DNA of 64,000 nucleotides from Nitrospira sp. GTDB taxonomy: Bacteria; Nitrospirota; Nitrospiria; Nitrospirales; Nitrospiraceae. The DNA lies in contig SWDS01000007.1 of NCBI GenBank assembly GCA_005116745.1, forward strand, positions 4,587 through 68,586, written 5' to 3'. Positions 1 through 7,596 of this stretch are shown here, one piece after another. Position numbers and translations under genes: made by a program. The notes beneath the pieces are model-generated. The model saw only the letters and a list, made by a program, of their open reading frames with translations. It made no database searches and was not told the origin of the DNA. How positions within the stretch are numbered: the first letter of the stretch is position 1; every line of letters starts with the position of its first letter.

Positions 1-304
1 AACCGAAAGGCTACGCCGCCTTTCTCCTATTTCCACACCTAAAGATGATACCTCTGGGGCTTGTCCTAACATTTCGTGAGGGGATGTCTGTAGACGTGTA
101 CATACCCGTTGATGCAGATGTCAGTGCCGCCTCTGCATGTTGCAGCGTTCAGTTCCTTTGGGAGAGCGGCGGCCAGAGTACCTATATGAGCCCGCTGCTG
201 GTAAGAGCCTGAGCAATCGGAAGCGCTGAGACTGCCAGTGCTGTCCGCGAGTGTGAAAGGGGGTTTTTTGAATTTGATGTATGAGCGTTGTGGCAGGAGG
301 ATAT
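1..304. other. left-edge stretch with no supported gene
   Basis: I see no convincing gene in these 304 bases. Short frames exist on the minus strand but they overlap the PIN toxin gene out of frame and have no recognisable protein. The stretch lies downstream of the toxin stop codon and may hold the end of a gene that begins outside the window. Confidence 0.4.
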
Positions 305-706
305 CTATGTCTGAGTCTCAGCAAGAAAGTCGGCGAGCGAAATGATGGCACTGTTTGCGTGGCGTTTGAGCGCCAGGAGGTGCCGATCGCCGGAAACGAT
401 CCATTCCGCCTGAGCGGCCATTGCACATTCAAGAATGCGGTTGTCTGGCTCGTCTCGTAGTAGGTGTAGGGTCGGGCGGGGGCGTAACACTTTGGCAATG
501 TGACTGATGCTCTGAATCGCCTGCCGAGTCCTGTCTTCTGCCCAATCGAACTTTGTCTGGAGCACTCGTGCGGTTTCTGTCAGGATTGCGACTGAGGTGA
601 AGAGTTCAAAATGGCCTTTGATCGCTCGGAGGTAGGCTTCCTCGGCGTTCCCTCCAGGAATAGCAAAAGCCGAGATGTAGATGTTGGTATCAAAGACGAC
701 ACGCAC
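305..706 (-). CDS. PIN-domain toxin of a type II toxin-antitoxin pair
   Basis: This 133-residue protein matches the short PIN-domain toxins (COG1569 type), which act as Mg-dependent RNases in the cytoplasm. It opens with the typical beta strand ending in Asp6 (VVFDTN). The other expected acidic residues are visible at Glu44, Asp88 and Asp107 (SGDRHLL). The start is GTG at 706, two bases after the stop of the upstream ribbon-helix-helix gene, so the two are translated as a coupled pair with the antitoxin first. Length is normal and nothing looks broken. RNase activity is known for the family; its target here cannot be read from the sequence. Confidence 0.88.
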   Translation of the reverse strand: MRVVFDTNIYISAFAIPGGNAEEAYLRAIKGHFELFTSVAILTETARVLQTKFDWAEDRTRQAIQSISHIAKVLRPRPTLHLLRDEPDNRILECAMAAQAEWIVSGDRHLLALKRHANSAIISLADFLAETQT

Positions 707-708
707 GA

Positions 709-954
709 TCAGCGGCCTTGGAAGACGAGTTTCTCCACGTCGGCTTCGGTCAGCACTCCTTTCTTTCTGGCTTTCTTTGCACCGTATCGCTGTAATTCGT
801 GGAATTGCTCTTCTCGACGCCGTTGTTCATAGACCGTGAGCATTTCCCTGAAGAGTTGGCTCTTATTCTTGGCCTCTGCTTTGGCCAGTCTGTCAAAATT
901 CTCAGCCAGATTGGACGGGAGGGAGACCGTCACTGGAACGCGCGAGTGTTTCAT
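709..954 (-). CDS. ribbon-helix-helix antitoxin partner of the PIN toxin
   Basis: This 81-residue protein has a ribbon-helix-helix (CopG/Arc type) N-terminus: a beta strand (VPVTVSLP) followed by a helix with LAENFDRLAKAE and a second helix. Such proteins bind their own promoter and neutralise the PIN toxin. The frame stays open further upstream, but the start at 954 is preferred because AGGAGGTG lies just before this ATG. The charged, lysine-rich C-terminal half (KKARKKGVLTEADVEKL) is the part expected to wrap the toxin. It sits directly upstream of the toxin gene with a 2-base gap, the usual antitoxin-first order. Confidence 0.87.
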   Translation of the reverse strand: MKHSRVPVTVSLPSNLAENFDRLAKAEAKNKSQLFREMLTVYEQRRREEQFHELQRYGAKKARKKGVLTEADVEKLVFQGR

Positions 955-1071
955 GGGCACCTCCTGTATGACAAAATCATACAGTGGAGGATGCGGCGAG
1001 GTCAAACGCAAAGCCGAAGAGATAAGAGGGTGAGTCTCGGGGGGCAGAAATCTTGCCTAGGCGACAGTATG

Positions 1072-1290
1072 CTACCGTACTTTGGCTGTGGCCAGGATGG
1101 ATTTGGCTGCCGCGATGCCGGACAGCGCTGCGCCTTCCATAAACCCTTGCCATTCATAGAACGAATTCGTGTGTTCTCCAGCGAAAAAAAAGGTTGCCCG
1201 CCGGCACTCCCTCCAGACCGGCCATCGTTGTGAATTGGCCGGGGCGGAGAAGTCTGAGCCCTGAGTCAGTTCTTACATCGTTCCGACGGC
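1072..1290 (-). pseudogene. C-terminal remnant of a flavin amine oxidase, frameshifted
   Basis: Read on the minus strand, codons from about 1290 to 1192 give a segment containing RPGQFTTMAGLEGVPAGN. After a one-base shift at a run of eight A (1184-1191 on the plus strand), the frame continues as AGEHTNSFYEWQGFMEGAAL and ends in TAG at 1072-1074. This is the FAD-binding C-terminus of the monoamine oxidase/polyamine oxidase family, in which the GEHT and FMEGA segments are conserved. Only about 70 of the usual 450 or more residues remain, and nothing convincing continues upstream of 1290. The single extra base in the homopolymer could be a real mutation or a sequencing error, but the missing body of the gene cannot be explained by an error. 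Confidence 0.75.
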
Positions 1291-1532
1291 GTCGTCAGCC
1301 GACCAGACTTGACGCTTGGCCAGCAAGGCGGCTGTCATTAATCGTGCGGATGAACGAAATGCAGCGGTTCAAACCATCGGCCAGACTCTCGGTTGCGAAT
1401 GGTCAGGGGCGGTATCTTACTGAGGGTGAGGCAAGCGGAAGGAGATTGGATACGAGCGGTGGTACCTCTATTCGATCGAAGGAAGGGGCGAACACCGGCC
1501 AGAAAAAACGGCGTAGGGGAGTGTCTGCTCCC
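1291..1532. other. gene-free stretch between the amine oxidase remnant and bactofilin
   Basis: No supported gene. Plus-strand frames here (1194-1565 and 1393-1584) run antisense into the bactofilin end and lack family features. The stretch probably contains further eroded DNA of the amine oxidase gene, but I could not trace recognisable residues beyond about 1290. Confidence 0.4.
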
Positions 1533-1979
1533 TCATTCGCTTTCAATCAGCACAGGCCTCGATGAGTTCTGTCTTGACGAATAATCAGAGAGCACCACGG
1601 TCGACTGTTGGAGTTCATCGACCACCGGATGGGAACCCATGTCGATGGATCCTTTAAAGAACGCGCCTTCTTCCAGTGAAAACGACGGGGAGGCAATATC
1701 GCCGAGCAGGACCGCCGGCTTCAGGAGCTGGATCTTGCTGCTCGCGGTGACGTTCCCTTGGATTTTCCCTCTGCAGACAACGGATTCAGCAACGATCGAG
1801 CCTCGGATGAGCGCATTTTCGCCGATGACCAACATGCCCTTGGCGTGGATTTCTCCTTCGATGGAACTATCGATTTGAACGGTGCTGTGAAAATGGACGA
1901 TGCCTTTGAACGTGACGTCTTTCCCTAGAACTGTAAAATTTGCATCGCCCGTTTCGAGCTCTCGTTTTTTGTCCCACAT
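1533..1979 (-). CDS. bactofilin family cytoskeletal protein
   Basis: This 148-residue protein carries the bactofilin (DUF583) fold, a right-handed beta helix that polymerises into filaments at the membrane without nucleotide. From about residue 14 to 115 it shows the repeating short strands with alternating hydrophobic residues and turn glycines (FHSTVQIDSSIEGEIHAKG, then NALIRGSIVAESVVCRGKIQG). A short disordered N-terminus and a Ser-rich tail flank the core, as is usual. The ATG at 1979 is preceded by AGAGGA at a suitable distance. It stands alone with no operon partner, so its role (cell shape, stalk or anchoring) cannot be inferred from context. Confidence 0.92.
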   Translation of the reverse strand: MWDKKRELETGDANFTVLGKDVTFKGIVHFHSTVQIDSSIEGEIHAKGMLVIGENALIRGSIVAESVVCRGKIQGNVTASSKIQLLKPAVLLGDIASPSFSLEEGAFFKGSIDMGSHPVVDELQQSTVVLSDYSSRQNSSRPVLIESE

Positions 1980-2166
1980 GATGGCGATCCTCTTTTAAGC
2001 TGGAGATGAGCGTATCCAATCCCTCTGATCGACACAGGCCCTTCATCCTAACGAAGTGGGAATAGCCCGTGCGTCCTGTCAGCAGAAATCGAAGGACAAC
2101 ATACAGGAGTCGAGGGAAAGAATCAAAGGCAGGTTTGTACGTATCTCTCTTGGTCTGGATCGAGGG

Positions 2167-2439
2167 CTATTTCTTGGCGGAGGGGTGTTGCTGAGTTGGT
2201 TTCTTTTCCGAACTAGATCTGGTGATGGAGGTGACGGTCTTGCCGATCGCCGGTCCGATCGTGGGAATTTCTTGTTCGATGTTTTGCGCGGCGCTCCGTA
2301 CTCCGCGCGCGAGGTCTTCGACGGTCAGGACCTTGCTGCGTTCAGTCTGCTGGGATTCAGCCGACACGAGCCCGCTTCCAACCACAGAGAGCAGAGTCAG
2401 GAGCGAAAGGAACTGTTTCGTCACACCCTGTCGCGCCAT
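2167..2439 (-). CDS. small exported protein, unknown function
   Basis: The 90-residue product starts with a classic signal peptide: a positively charged start (MARQGVTK), a hydrophobic core (FLSLLTLLSVVGSGL) and a likely cleavage after VSA. The mature part is short and polar, with a segment of about 35 residues (VEDLARGVRSAAQNIEQEI) that could form an amphipathic helix, and ends in a Lys/Pro/Gln-rich tail. I recognise no family. The overlapping plus-strand frame of 200 codons is judged to be its shadow, because only the minus frame gives a signal peptide. Export is inferred from the N-terminus; the function is unknown. Confidence 0.6.
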   Translation of the reverse strand: MARQGVTKQFLSLLTLLSVVGSGLVSAESQQTERSKVLTVEDLARGVRSAAQNIEQEIPTIGPAIGKTVTSITRSSSEKKPTQQHPSAKK

Positions 2440-2528
2440 GGAAAAACTATAGCATACGCGTACGAGGAACGGTTATCGGCACGATGCGTTGGATGGAGTA
2501 TTCGGGTGGGATCGCGTATGATCGCCTC

Positions 2529-2735
2529 GCAGGATGCGGAAAAAGACCGCCAGCGGCGTTCTCGCATCGCTCAGAGGCTCAACGTACGGCCCAGAGTACG
2601 ATTCGCCTCTTCGCTCGCTGCGGCCTTGCTGGGCAGCCTTTTTGCGCATCCTGCATGACTATTCAACGTCGTCTTACGCCTCAATATCCGTGACGGCGAC
2701 AACAGGTCAACATGAGTTTTTCCGCAGCCTACTAG
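2529..2735 (+). repeat. inverted-repeat (MITE-like) element, copy 1
   Basis: The element starts with GCAGGATGCGGAAAAA. The opposite orientation of that sequence occurs at 2638-2654 (TTTTTGCGCATCCTGC) and again at the outer end, 2717-2735 (TTTTTCCGCAGCCTACTAG). The inner part folds as a long imperfect hairpin. About 125 bases are roughly 95 percent identical to 38234-38358, and a more distant relative lies at 3150-3382. It contains no credible gene. This is the structure expected of a non-autonomous transposable element or a large REP/BIME-type repeat. Confidence 0.8.
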
Positions 2736-2768
2736 GTCTGCAACCGATATATCAGTAGGGAGTGTCCA

Positions 2769-3161
2769 ATGGATGTCGATGTCTCATCTCGGCGGTTGAT
2801 CGTTGTTGGGTGTCTCTGTGCCGGACTCGGCGTGGCAGCCGGCGCATTCGGCGCTCATATGCTGAAGGAGATCCTAGAGCCACCAATGTTGGCCGTCTAC
2901 GACACGGCGACCCGTTACCAGATGTATCATGCCTTCGGCATGGTCTTGAGTGGGTTTGCGGTGCGTCTCGGCCGCGATGCGGGAGCGGCCAAAGCGGGCT
3001 GGCTGTTTTTGGCAGGGATGGTGTTATTTTCCGGGAGTCTGTATGGCGTGTCGTTGTTGGGAGTGCGCTGGCTCGGAGCGGTGACGCCGGTCGGTGGCGC
3101 GCTGTTTATCGTGGGGTGGTCGGTGCTGGCTTGGCGCGCCTACCGTGGGGCAGGATGTTGA
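2769..3161 (+). CDS. DUF423 family small inner-membrane protein
   Basis: The 130-residue protein matches DUF423 (YgdD type), four-helix inner-membrane proteins of unknown function. The family signature is seen in the first helix (GVAAGAFGAHMLK) and in YHAFGMVLSG of the second, followed by WLFLAGMVLFSGSLYG and GGALFIVGW in helices three and four. The ATG at 2769 has a modest GGGAG upstream. Its stop codon and last residues fall inside the left end of the inverted-repeat element that starts at 3150, so an insertion at the very end of the gene seems to have supplied the present terminus. Confidence 0.9.
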   Translation: MDVDVSSRRLIVVGCLCAGLGVAAGAFGAHMLKEILEPPMLAVYDTATRYQMYHAFGMVLSGFAVRLGRDAGAAKAGWLFLAGMVLFSGSLYGVSLLGVRWLGAVTPVGGALFIVGWSVLAWRAYRGAGC

Positions 3162-3382
3162 AAAATCCTGCCAGCTTTGTTCTCGCATCGCTCAAGGCCT
3201 CAACGTGAGGAAGTCGAAGGCGAAGTACCTATCCGCTCGTATGTGATCGAAACGAGCGGTTCAAGCGAAGCTTGGTATGTACATCCTCGGCCTTTCGCTC
3301 GCTGCGGCCGCGGTCGGTGGAATGCGCGTCTTGGCGCGCTGGGGTGGGAGGGTGAGAACGGCAGAATTTTTGAACATCCTGC
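3150..3382 (+). repeat. inverted-repeat (MITE-like) element, copy 3 (longer, diverged)
   Basis: The left end GCAGGATGTTGAAAAATC is mirrored by the right end GAATTTTTGAACATCCTGC at 3364-3382. The interior keeps blocks shared with copies 1 and 2, for example CTCGCATCGCTCA and CGCTCGCTGCGGCC, but has about 100 extra bases between them. Its left end overlaps the last codons of the DUF423 gene. It lies about 400 bases from copy 1. No gene is seen in it. Confidence 0.72.
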
Positions 3383-3406
3383 AGGGGATGTGTTGGCAAC
3401 TGTGCG

Positions 3407-4405
3407 TTAGGGCTGACAGGGGGCCATGCGTTTGGCGCTAATCGGTCCCCATCCTCCCATGTTGTTCACGAACGACCCTTCGATCTTCGCATCGTCCTTG
3501 ATGAACAGCAGGCTGTCCTCTTGGAGCTGGCCGTTATGCTCCCAGCGTAAGTAAATGGCATCTCCCAGGATGATGATCTCGGTCGGTGCTGCGGCCTGAG
3601 GCGAGACCTGTTCGAGTGGGGGGAACATGATGGTGGACTTCTGTTCTCCGTGCTTCTGGTGGTTGTGAATGGTCCATTGCCATGTCCCGCACAGTCGAGC
3701 CCGGCCTTTGGCCTGCCGGATCCGTTCCTTCCACGCATAGATGTCCCACCACGCGGCGGTTGCCTTTTGACTGGCTTCCAGCGCGGTACGGTTCGCAGCG
3801 AGTAACAGCTCCGTAGTCTTCGGCGAGACTGTCGCTTGAGATGGTCCTGTTTCCTGGTCTGTCTGGATGAGACGGAACAGGTCGGAGAGTGAGGTCATCT
3901 TGCTGCGGCTCGTTACCCAATCTTGCTGTGTGGCGTGTAGGGAGGTGCTAGTCGTGGAAGGCTTCTCTTCATTGCCGATCGAATCAGCAAACTGCCAGAC
4001 GGCCATGGCTGCCATCAGTTCAGAGATGGATTGGGACAACTCAGCCAGGCGCAACTCCTTGACCAACTTGCTTGAAAGTCGTTTGGCCCCGACGGCCCTT
4101 GCCGCATCGTTGAGACCGAGAGCAGGGCCGATGGTTGCGGTGAATAACGCTTGGGCACTCTCGTCTGAATCGATTGACGCGAGTTGGTTCCCCTTTTGTG
4201 AGATTATCTGAGAGAGCAGCATCGGCGACGCGTCTTCCGATCGGACCGGAGAGGACGATAGAAGGATGGAGATCCCCATGATGATTGCAAGGAGCCCGAC
4301 TGTGGCATCCCGATGTATGCCGAGCTCTCGGCGATGACAAGATGGGCCAGCGAGAATTGAGTGGGTGTGAGTCTGGTTGCGCGGAGACGGTGTGCCTTGG
4401 GTCAT
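3407..4405 (-). CDS. predicted exported protein, unknown function
   Basis: The 332-residue product has an N-terminal hydrophobic segment (TVGLLAIIMGISILLSS, about residues 35-51) ending in a possible signal-peptidase site near VRSEDA, so it is probably exported or membrane-anchored. The middle is helical and charged; the last 100 residues contain WQWTIHNHQKHGEQ and YLRWEHNGQLQ, which look like a small beta-rich domain. I recognise no family. The ATG at 4405 is chosen because AAGGA precedes it and it overlaps the upstream hydrolase stop as ATGA, indicating translational coupling. A longer start at 4420 also exists. The function may relate to the hydrolase, but that is only context. Confidence 0.65.
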   Translation of the reverse strand: MTQGTPSPRNQTHTHSILAGPSCHRRELGIHRDATVGLLAIIMGISILLSSSPVRSEDASPMLLSQIISQKGNQLASIDSDESAQALFTATIGPALGLNDAARAVGAKRLSSKLVKELRLAELSQSISELMAAMAVWQFADSIGNEEKPSTTSTSLHATQQDWVTSRSKMTSLSDLFRLIQTDQETGPSQATVSPKTTELLLAANRTALEASQKATAAWWDIYAWKERIRQAKGRARLCGTWQWTIHNHQKHGEQKSTIMFPPLEQVSPQAAAPTEIIILGDAIYLRWEHNGQLQEDSLLFIKDDAKIEGSFVNNMGGWGPISAKRMAPCQP

Positions 4406-5202
4406 GTTCCTTGGAAACAAGACTTTAAGAACATCGCGGTTCGTTCCCAGGCGAGGGCTGAATCGCTCGGGTCATAGGAGGCTGGCTTCATCTCGTTGCA
4501 AAAGGCGTGGGCCGCCTCAGGGTAGCGATGAATCTCGACGCGCTTGGCATATTCGGCGGCGGCGCTGCGCAGTTGCTCGACGTCGTCCTGCGTTGCCCAG
4601 GTGTCCTTCCCTGCCTGGTGATAGAGCACCGATGAAAAGAGGTCTTTCATCAGCTCTTTGGGCGTGACCGGCTTGCCGTAGTAGGAGACGGCCGCCCGCA
4701 GCCGTTTTCGATGGCAGGCAAAACGGAGCGCATAGGATCCGCCCATTCCGTAGCCGACGACTCCATGAATGTTTTTCTTCACGAAGTGGGTTGTATTCAG
4801 GTATTCACAGCAGGAATTGATATCCGTGATGACATGCGCGTCGTTCTGACGTTCCTGCAGCGCGGCCGCCACGTCATCGTTGGCGGTCACCATTCCTCCC
4901 AACCGGCCGTAGAGATTGGGAATGATCACTGCATACCCTTCACGGGCCAGCTGAGCGCCCACATCCTTCATCTGTCCAGTTAATCCCCACCAATCATGCA
5001 ACAGGACAAGCCCTGGATAGGTCCCCGGTTGTTGCGGCCAGAAGAGCAACGAATCGATTTGGTGTTCCTTCGGCATTCTGCTCTTGAAGTAGGGATCCAC
5101 CATCTGATCGGTGTGCGTGGGAATCGGTACGCCGCTTGGAAAGCGGGCTGTTCCTGTTCCGATCTGTTCTAAGGTGAACGGTGTGGCGTGTGTCGTGGAC
5201 AT
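4402..5202 (-). CDS. dienelactone hydrolase family protein with a missing nucleophile
   Basis: This 266-residue alpha/beta hydrolase belongs to the dienelactone hydrolase family. The core begins near residue 60 (GLVLLHDWWGLT), includes the NLYGR loop, and shows Asp near 200 (GKDTW) and His232 (PEAAHAF) in the expected order. The nucleophile elbow, normally G-x-C-x-G-G, reads GYGMGG at about 151-156, so Gly152 sits where the catalytic cysteine should be. Classical lactone hydrolysis is therefore unlikely unless another residue serves. It is the first gene of a two-gene unit, overlapping the downstream exported protein by four bases. Divergent from the oxidoreductase at 5336. Confidence 0.85.
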   Translation of the reverse strand: MSTTHATPFTLEQIGTGTARFPSGVPIPTHTDQMVDPYFKSRMPKEHQIDSLLFWPQQPGTYPGLVLLHDWWGLTGQMKDVGAQLAREGYAVIIPNLYGRLGGMVTANDDVAAALQERQNDAHVITDINSCCEYLNTTHFVKKNIHGVVGYGMGGSYALRFACHRKRLRAAVSYYGKPVTPKELMKDLFSSVLYHQAGKDTWATQDDVEQLRSAAAEYAKRVEIHRYPEAAHAFCNEMKPASYDPSDSALAWERTAMFLKSCFQGT

Positions 5203-5335
5203 GGTTGGAATGTGTTATCGGAGCGGCTTTGTACTCAGCATGATCGTACTATATGAAGCCCCTTCCAGGAATGTCAAATGAGTGTCATTGACGGATGTGC
5301 CACGCCGTTTTACAGTGACGGTCTTGTGAGGTTGC

Positions 5336-6337
5336 GTGAATAAGGATTGCATCGGTGTGGGGTTAATCGGCGTGGGTCGGCATGGGATGCGCTATGCCCG
5401 GCACATCGTGCAGGATCTGCCCATCGCTTGTCTCAGGGCCATCTGTCGGCAGCATCCCGAACAGGGGTTTGATCTTCCCGGAGCTCCCTCGGTCACAGTG
5501 TACAAGGAGCCTCAGTCGCTGATTGCCGATCCCCTGGTCGATGTGGTTCTTGTCGTCACGCCGCCAATCTATTCCCTGGATATCTGTCGGATGGTGGTCC
5601 TGGCCCGCAAGCCCTTCTTGATCGAAAAACCGCTGGCAACTACCGCTGCCGATGCTCAGGCGATGGTCGTCCTGACTCGTGAGGCGGAGGTGCCGTTGAT
5701 GACGGCGCAGACCCTCCGGTTCGACCACACGATTCAGCAGATGAAGACCCTGCGGCATCGGATCGGGCGGTCGGAACGATTGGACTTGATCAGCCGGATC
5801 GAGTTCAAACCAACGGCTCCTGACCATGCCGATGGCTATGGCAAGCGGGGAGCCCTGCTGGAAATCGGAGTGCATATGCTTGACCTGGTCCGATTTCTGA
5901 CCGGGGAAGAAGTATCAGAAGTGCGTTGTACGACGGACATTCTTCCGTCTGCCGGGCCGGAAACCTCAGCCTCCGTTGACCTCACCACTGGGGGAGGAAC
6001 GGTATGCCGGATCGAAATTGCACGGGTAGCCGCGGGGCGTGTTGGGCGAGCAGTATGGAGCGGTTCGTATGGACGACTGGAGGCTGATTGGGGCCAGCGT
6101 CGGCTCCAGTGTTCCGACGAAACCGGAACAACTGATTTCGATCTCCCTCCGGCCCAGACGGTCCTTGCCACCCTCACGGCATTTTTGCAGGCGGTGAACG
6201 AGGATACACCAATGCCCATCACGGGCGAAGATGGATTCCGTGCGGTGGAAATTGCCGAAGCCTGTTACCGCTCAGCGCAAGATACTGGTGCGCCGGTCAC
6301 TCTGCCTGTTCTCCCGTCTCATTCCGCGACGATGTGA
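5336..6337 (+). CDS. Gfo/Idh/MocA family NAD(P)-dependent oxidoreductase
   Basis: The 333-residue protein has the Rossmann fold of this family at the N-terminus (GVGLIGVGRHGMRYA), followed by the family signature EKP in LIEKPLATT at about residues 97-105, where the lysine takes part in catalysis. The C-terminal half has the mixed alpha/beta substrate domain, with GALLEIGVHMLDLVRFL carrying the expected catalytic-site histidine. These enzymes oxidise or reduce sugars, sugar acids or related alcohols; the substrate cannot be told here. The start is GTG at 5336 after GAGG. Its last 19 bases overlap the convergent Lrp-type gene, so both ends are tightly packed. Confidence 0.9.
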   Translation: MNKDCIGVGLIGVGRHGMRYARHIVQDLPIACLRAICRQHPEQGFDLPGAPSVTVYKEPQSLIADPLVDVVLVVTPPIYSLDICRMVVLARKPFLIEKPLATTAADAQAMVVLTREAEVPLMTAQTLRFDHTIQQMKTLRHRIGRSERLDLISRIEFKPTAPDHADGYGKRGALLEIGVHMLDLVRFLTGEEVSEVRCTTDILPSAGPETSASVDLTTGGGTVCRIEIARVAAGRVGRAVWSGSYGRLEADWGQRRLQCSDETGTTDFDLPPAQTVLATLTAFLQAVNEDTPMPITGEDGFRAVEIAEACYRSAQDTGAPVTLPVLPSHSATM

Positions 6338-6552
6338 GTATCAGTTTCTTCGACGCCGTCGACTGCATGGACCTTGGTGATGACGACGTCGGACAGCGCG
6401 CGTTCATCCTGGACACTGATAAAGAGGAAAATATCTGGACGGCCGAAACAGGAATGGGCTTGTTCGACTCCGGGCATGCGCTTCAGCGTGGCGACGACAT
6501 CTTTGGTTTTGCCCGCTTTGACCTTGATGAGAATGTAGGCTCTCGTTGCCAT
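6319..6552 (-). CDS. stand-alone Lrp/AsnC ligand-binding (RAM) domain protein
   Basis: This 77-residue protein is a single alpha/beta ACT-like RAM domain, the effector-binding half of Lrp/AsnC regulators, with no helix-turn-helix. The strand-helix start RAYILIKVKAGKTKDVV and the middle ...GVEQAHSCFGRPDIFLFI are typical. Such stand-alone domains form dimers and octamers and bind amino acids or partner regulators. The ATG has an excellent GGAGG seven bases upstream. The gene overlaps the end of the convergent oxidoreductase gene by 19 bases. Ligand and partner are unknown. Confidence 0.9.
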   Translation of the reverse strand: MATRAYILIKVKAGKTKDVVATLKRMPGVEQAHSCFGRPDIFLFISVQDERALSDVVITKVHAVDGVEETDTHIVAE

Positions 6553-6618
6553 GTGTTCCTCCTTCTAAATTAGGTGTGCGATATGAGCTAGAAACTAGAA
6601 ATCTGAAACTTGCAAGGC

Positions 6619-7257
6619 CTATCGTCCCCCCGCTCCCGGCATCGCGTTCCGTCGGGAGGTGTAGATCTCTTCAAACGTGTTTCCACGCGCGGCAAGTGCC
6701 GACCGGCTATCTTTCACGAGCTGCATGAGTCGCGTGAAATCATCGATGGACAGGTTGAACTGTCGTAGTCCTGTTGTCAGCCGCTGTCGTTCTTCGACCG
6801 CTGTCGGCAGGTTCGCGTCCGCGAGCGCCTCCAGCATGTCTGCAGTCCATCCGCTTGAGCGAAATCGTTCCAGGACTGTTGAGGTGTTCTCGCCGTGTTT
6901 GGCAGTCACGGCACGGTGCGCAAAATCCTGCAAACCCCCATCTGTACCTGTGGCGAACGCGGATTGAAGCTGAATGACGGACTGAATGATACGATCAGCT
7001 TCTCGGCTGCCCTCAGGCGGCAGCACCTGAGCCTGTTCCAGTGTCGCGAGAACGGCCATGGCCGATCCGACATACGGAGATGCGCGCTTTGACTGCTGCA
7101 TCGGGATTGCAGGGGATTGGTATTCTGCAAAGGCTGAAGCCTGTTCCATTGTGAAGGACAAGAGTACGAGGCTGACGGCCATGATCAGGCCAACCAGCCA
7201 GGTGGATGGTGATCGAATTGAAGGGACCGTTCCCTCGGGGGAGTGCCAGAAACGCAT
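6619..7257 (-). CDS. predicted exported or membrane-anchored protein, unknown function
   Basis: The 212-residue product has a hydrophobic stretch at about residues 21-35 (LVGLIMAVSLVLLSF) followed by a possible cleavage after ASAFA, suggesting a signal peptide with a long n-region. The rest is helical (MAVLATLEQAQVLPPEGS, then EALADANLPTAVEERQRLTTG) with no family I recognise. There is no good ribosome site before the ATG at 7257; the start could be an internal ATG nearer the hydrophobic segment. It lies between the Lrp-domain gene and a gene-free stretch and seems to be a single-gene unit. Confidence 0.55.
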   Translation of the reverse strand: MRFWHSPEGTVPSIRSPSTWLVGLIMAVSLVLLSFTMEQASAFAEYQSPAIPMQQSKRASPYVGSAMAVLATLEQAQVLPPEGSREADRIIQSVIQLQSAFATGTDGGLQDFAHRAVTAKHGENTSTVLERFRSSGWTADMLEALADANLPTAVEERQRLTTGLRQFNLSIDDFTRLMQLVKDSRSALAARGNTFEEIYTSRRNAMPGAGGR

Positions 7258-7596
7258 AGGAGGATTATGACAGAGTCGGTAGGAGAGGCGATAGAGAGGA
7301 CTTGGCAGCCGGCCCTCTATTGAAAGCTCCGTAGGGACTTCATATAATTGTCAGGTTTGGCCGCGGTCCGGCCTACATTCATTCATGACGATTCGTAACG
7401 AAACCGCCAAGACGCCATGCGAGACGGGCACGCGGAGCCCTGAGGGACCGAGGCATACTTGAAACAGTATGTCGAGGTCACGAACGGGCGAGCCTGCCCG
7501 CTTGGGCCGCGCGAAGTTAGCGGCCAAGCTGGTCGGAGCGGCGTATCGGCGGTTGCAGTAGAAGCGCTCATGAATAATGTGGGCTAGAAAGGCAGT
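7258..7596. other. intergenic stretch with a small hairpin, possible dispersed repeat or RNA
   Basis: No gene is convincing here. The stretch 7383-7590 is rich in short G+C stems and holds one perfect hairpin, CATACT-tgaaac-AGTATG at about 7452-7469. Three overlapping minus-strand frames span it, which is more typical of a structured repeat than of a gene. No second copy occurs in the window, so I cannot show that it is a repeat. It also serves as the upstream region of yifB. Confidence 0.35.

Noticed and set aside
2056-2658. 200-codon plus-strand frame
   Set aside because: It runs antisense to a gene with a signal peptide and then into the inverted-repeat element; no family match.
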